Below are positions 34,531-64,000 of a stretch of 64,000 bases of DNA, one piece after another. The stretch spans positions 105,500 to 169,499 of the forward strand of contig QNGE01000430.1 in assembly GCA_008508345.1 (NCBI GenBank), in the 5' to 3' direction. A program made the translations under genes and the position numbers. How positions within the stretch are numbered: the stretch's first letter is position 1; each line of letters opens with the position of its first letter. This stretch comes from Paragonimus westermani (taxonomy: Eukaryota > Platyhelminthes > Trematoda > Plagiorchiida > Troglotrematidae). Below the pieces are notes generated by a model, which was not told the origin of the DNA, did no database searches, and saw nothing but the letters and a program-made list of their open reading frames with translations.

Positions 34531-35319
34531 TACCTGATTCAGATTGGCTTAGCCGTCGCAGGCTTTTATTTGAGGATAGCCATTAGCAATCAGGCACACA
34601 GAGCCCCGTGCATCCTCACTGTTGTGAGTTCTTATTTCTCCCACATCTCTCTTCTCTCCACCCGTTTCTTCACTTCTCTTCCGCATATTCTTCTGTCTTA
34701 ATATTTCATCCTTATATGACAAAACGGTGAAACCTCCATAGATGCCCGATAGCTGTCAGGTGATATAGCACTTAACTCACTCTAAACCTCCTCACCAGTT
34801 AGGCATTTCACGTAGTTGAAACTGACAGGCAACACTCTCACTGCCACACCGAGATGGAATATGTTGCAGAAGCATACATCACCTGCCACTTTTATGCGCA
34901 ATATTACGCAAGTTCTATACTTCAAACTCCACGAGGAACGAGTGAAACTGATGAAGCCCGTTAACAGTGGCGACTTTCCATACAAACTATAGATATTCAG
35001 ATTTCCAGAATTACACACTGACTGGATCTCAGTGAACTGGCTATGAAGTCGCGATCTTGTGTACAAATAGTTAATGATGCTGAAATAGCTAATTATGTGG
35101 ACTCGGATGACCTAACTACATCAAGATGACTAATACAGCAACCACATAAAGAGGATGTGGATCTAGCTGCAATTGGTTCTAGTTGATGACTGATAGTGCT
35201 TCTGCGATAGGGGCTGCGAGCCTAAATCACAACGTTAGTTGTTTTAACCCATTAAATATACTAATCGAAACACGTATTGCTTCGCGCGCTTTTGCCGTTT
35301 GCGGGACGTCGTTTGGATA
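34531..35319 (+). other. Upstream region of the SERCA gene
   Basis: No coding signal. This is the candidate promoter and 5' UTR region of the gene starting at 35320. No AG that would be a clear spliced-leader acceptor lies directly before the ATG. The only promoter-like sequence is the A/T-rich stretch listed next. Confidence 0.4.
35251..35260 (+). promoter_or_regulatory. TATA-like sequence upstream of SERCA
   Basis: ATTAAATATA lies 60 bases before the start codon, a position that would allow a short 5' UTR. Sequence resemblance only; such A/T words are common by chance. Confidence 0.2.
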
Positions 35320-62940
<27,621 letters not shown>

Positions 62941-63167
62941 GCCTTACTCTCACTTTCAGCTCGGTTGTTTGTTTGCAAGGTGTAGGCACCTTGATGTTGA
63001 ATGTTTGAATATGGACGTAGTCATTTTCAGTAGTTAGGTACCTTACCGTCCCCTTCTTTTTTCCCTCTCTATCTTCCTGTATTGGGTTTGCTTTTTCTTC
63101 ATGGTTGTGTGGCAGTTAAGCATTGGTGTGAACCACTGATGTATTACTGTCTATGATGATGATGATG
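62941..63167. repeat. Large inverted repeat, left arm
   Basis: About 227 bases that are the near-perfect reverse complement of 63772-64000, sharing 'gcaaggtgtaggcaccttgatg', 'gacgtagtcattttcagtag' and 'cttcatggttgtgtggcagt' (each read in part), then a GAT-triplet run near 63155. A few substitutions and short indels separate the arms. Confidence 0.9.
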
Positions 63168-63539
63168 GTGAACCACAGCCGTGTTGCAAAAGCACTTTAC
63201 ACTTGTAAGCTGTAAGGCGCATTCCGAAGTGTTTAACAGAATGCGAAATAAATCCTAGCCGTAATCTGTGCCGCTTGAGGATGGTCGAACATCTTGTCAA
63301 CGTAATCAGGATCAGTCTTCTATCAGGTAGAAGGTTCGTTCCGGCATCTTGAGTGTCTCAGTCTATGGCAGAATTAAATAATGGTGAGGATGCCTTGGCA
63401 TTTGCCGTTCTTATTATTGAAACTCTCGGACAATTCACGGTAGACTCCAACATGAAGTGAAGTATGGAAAAAATGCACAGTGAGTCGGGGTGGTATAACG
63501 GATATCGCAATCCTAGTGACGATTGGGATGATGCTAACC

Positions 63540-63770
63540 CTCATACGGTTTTCGGAATAGTGCCTGACTCATCTCTTGCATATAAGAACTGTTATCGAGT
63601 GAATCCAGCAGAGAGGGAGTTCCTCTGTTTTCCACACAAGTTGAAACAACTGAGGCAAGGCCTTCATTAGCGCCTTCCCACCTTCTATGGAAGCCGTCGG
63701 CATGGGGTGATCCGGATCAACAGGCTTACTGCGTTTGAGAGGCACAATGCAATTACGGAATTTAGCTTTG
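63540..63770 (-). pseudogene. Non-LTR reverse transcriptase fragment between inverted arms
   Basis: Minus strand frame: KFRNCIVPLKRSKPVDPDHP, then MPTASIEGGKALMKALPQLF and KTEELPLCWIHSITVLICKR. This resembles the RT start of non-LTR elements (K-APGPDG-P...G...L..LF..VW..E.LP..W....+VPI.KK). Only about 65 residues remain. The conserved YADD part is missing. Confidence 0.55.
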
Positions 63771-63771
63771 G

Positions 63772-64000
63772 TCATCATCATCATCATCATAGACAGCAAT
63801 ACATCAGTGGTTAACACTAATGCTTAACTGCCACACAACCATGAAGAAACAGCAAACCCTATATAGAAAGAGAGAAGGAAAAAGAAGGGGACGGGATGGG
63901 ACCTAACTACTGAAAATGACTACGTCCCTATTCAAACATTCAGCATCAAGGTGCCTACACCTTGCAAACAACACAACCGAGCTGCAAGTGAGAGTAAGGC
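63772..64000. repeat. Large inverted repeat, right arm (reaches window end)
   Basis: Reverse complement of 62941-63167. It runs exactly to the last base of the window, so the arm may extend further. The ATC-triplet run (63775-63790) mirrors the GAT run of the left arm. Confidence 0.9.

Noticed and set aside
35299..35319. Upstream in-frame TTG as an alternative SERCA start
   Set aside because: The ATG at 35320 gives the normal SERCA N-terminal length; a TTG start would be unusual for a eukaryotic gene.

Overview
The window looks like a piece of a flatworm genome, most likely a digenean trematode, with a cestode as the alternative. The evidence is one well-conserved metazoan gene with schistosome-like tiny 5' introns, set in a mass of flatworm-type retroelements: CsRn1-like and Gulliver-like Ty3/gypsy, BEL/Pao, SR2-like RTE, Penelope-like elements and tRNA-derived SINE-like repeats. 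No bacterial operons, rRNA genes, standalone tRNA genes or CRISPR arrays were seen. One ambiguous base (N) lies at 11173.

The only host gene I can support is a SERCA-type Ca2+-transporting P-type ATPase on the + strand. It starts at an ATG at 35320 and runs off the right end. Eleven GT-AG exons (35320-62253) encode the first 777 residues, from the N-terminus to the Ca2+-binding Glu in transmembrane helix 5. The last roughly 220-270 residues must lie beyond position 64000. The first three introns are 50, 35 and 36 bp, then intron 4 jumps to 14.9 kb. Intron 4 holds most of the intronic retroelement debris.

The left half (1-35 kb) is a retroelement graveyard. From 6.3 to 19.8 kb the elements look nested: a BEL/Pao integrase is cut at 7082 by Ty3/gypsy element A (5' LTR 7083-7475, 3' LTR from 11812). 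The 3' LTR of A is cut at 12047 where CsRn1-like element B begins, and B is cut at 16902 where gypsy element C begins (206-bp LTR 16903-17108). Element A also carries a foldback SINE-like insertion inside its integrase. A second BEL/Pao element lies at 21.7-25.2 kb, followed by an inverted 205-bp LTR of the C family (25243-25447) and a minus-strand non-LTR element (26.7-27.9 kb). All are disrupted by stops, frameshifts, deletions or loss of catalytic residues.

Inside the SERCA introns are RTE fragments in both orientations (38.4-39.7 kb), a Penelope-like GIY-YIG fragment (42.9-43.2 kb), a larger SR2-like RTE copy (46.4-49.1 kb), a Penelope-like RT plus GIY-YIG copy (53.4-54.8 kb) and a roughly 230-bp-armed inverted repeat that reaches the right edge (62941-64000). 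The 3' end of the large RTE is present as an apparently perfect 846-bp tandem duplication (48322-50013), either very recent or an assembly artefact.

The least conventional structures are the foldback SINE-like family (2.8, 10.9 and 34 kb), the micro-intron cluster with a stop-free 36-nt intron, and the 846-bp duplication. I did not find a convincing novel enzymatic system.
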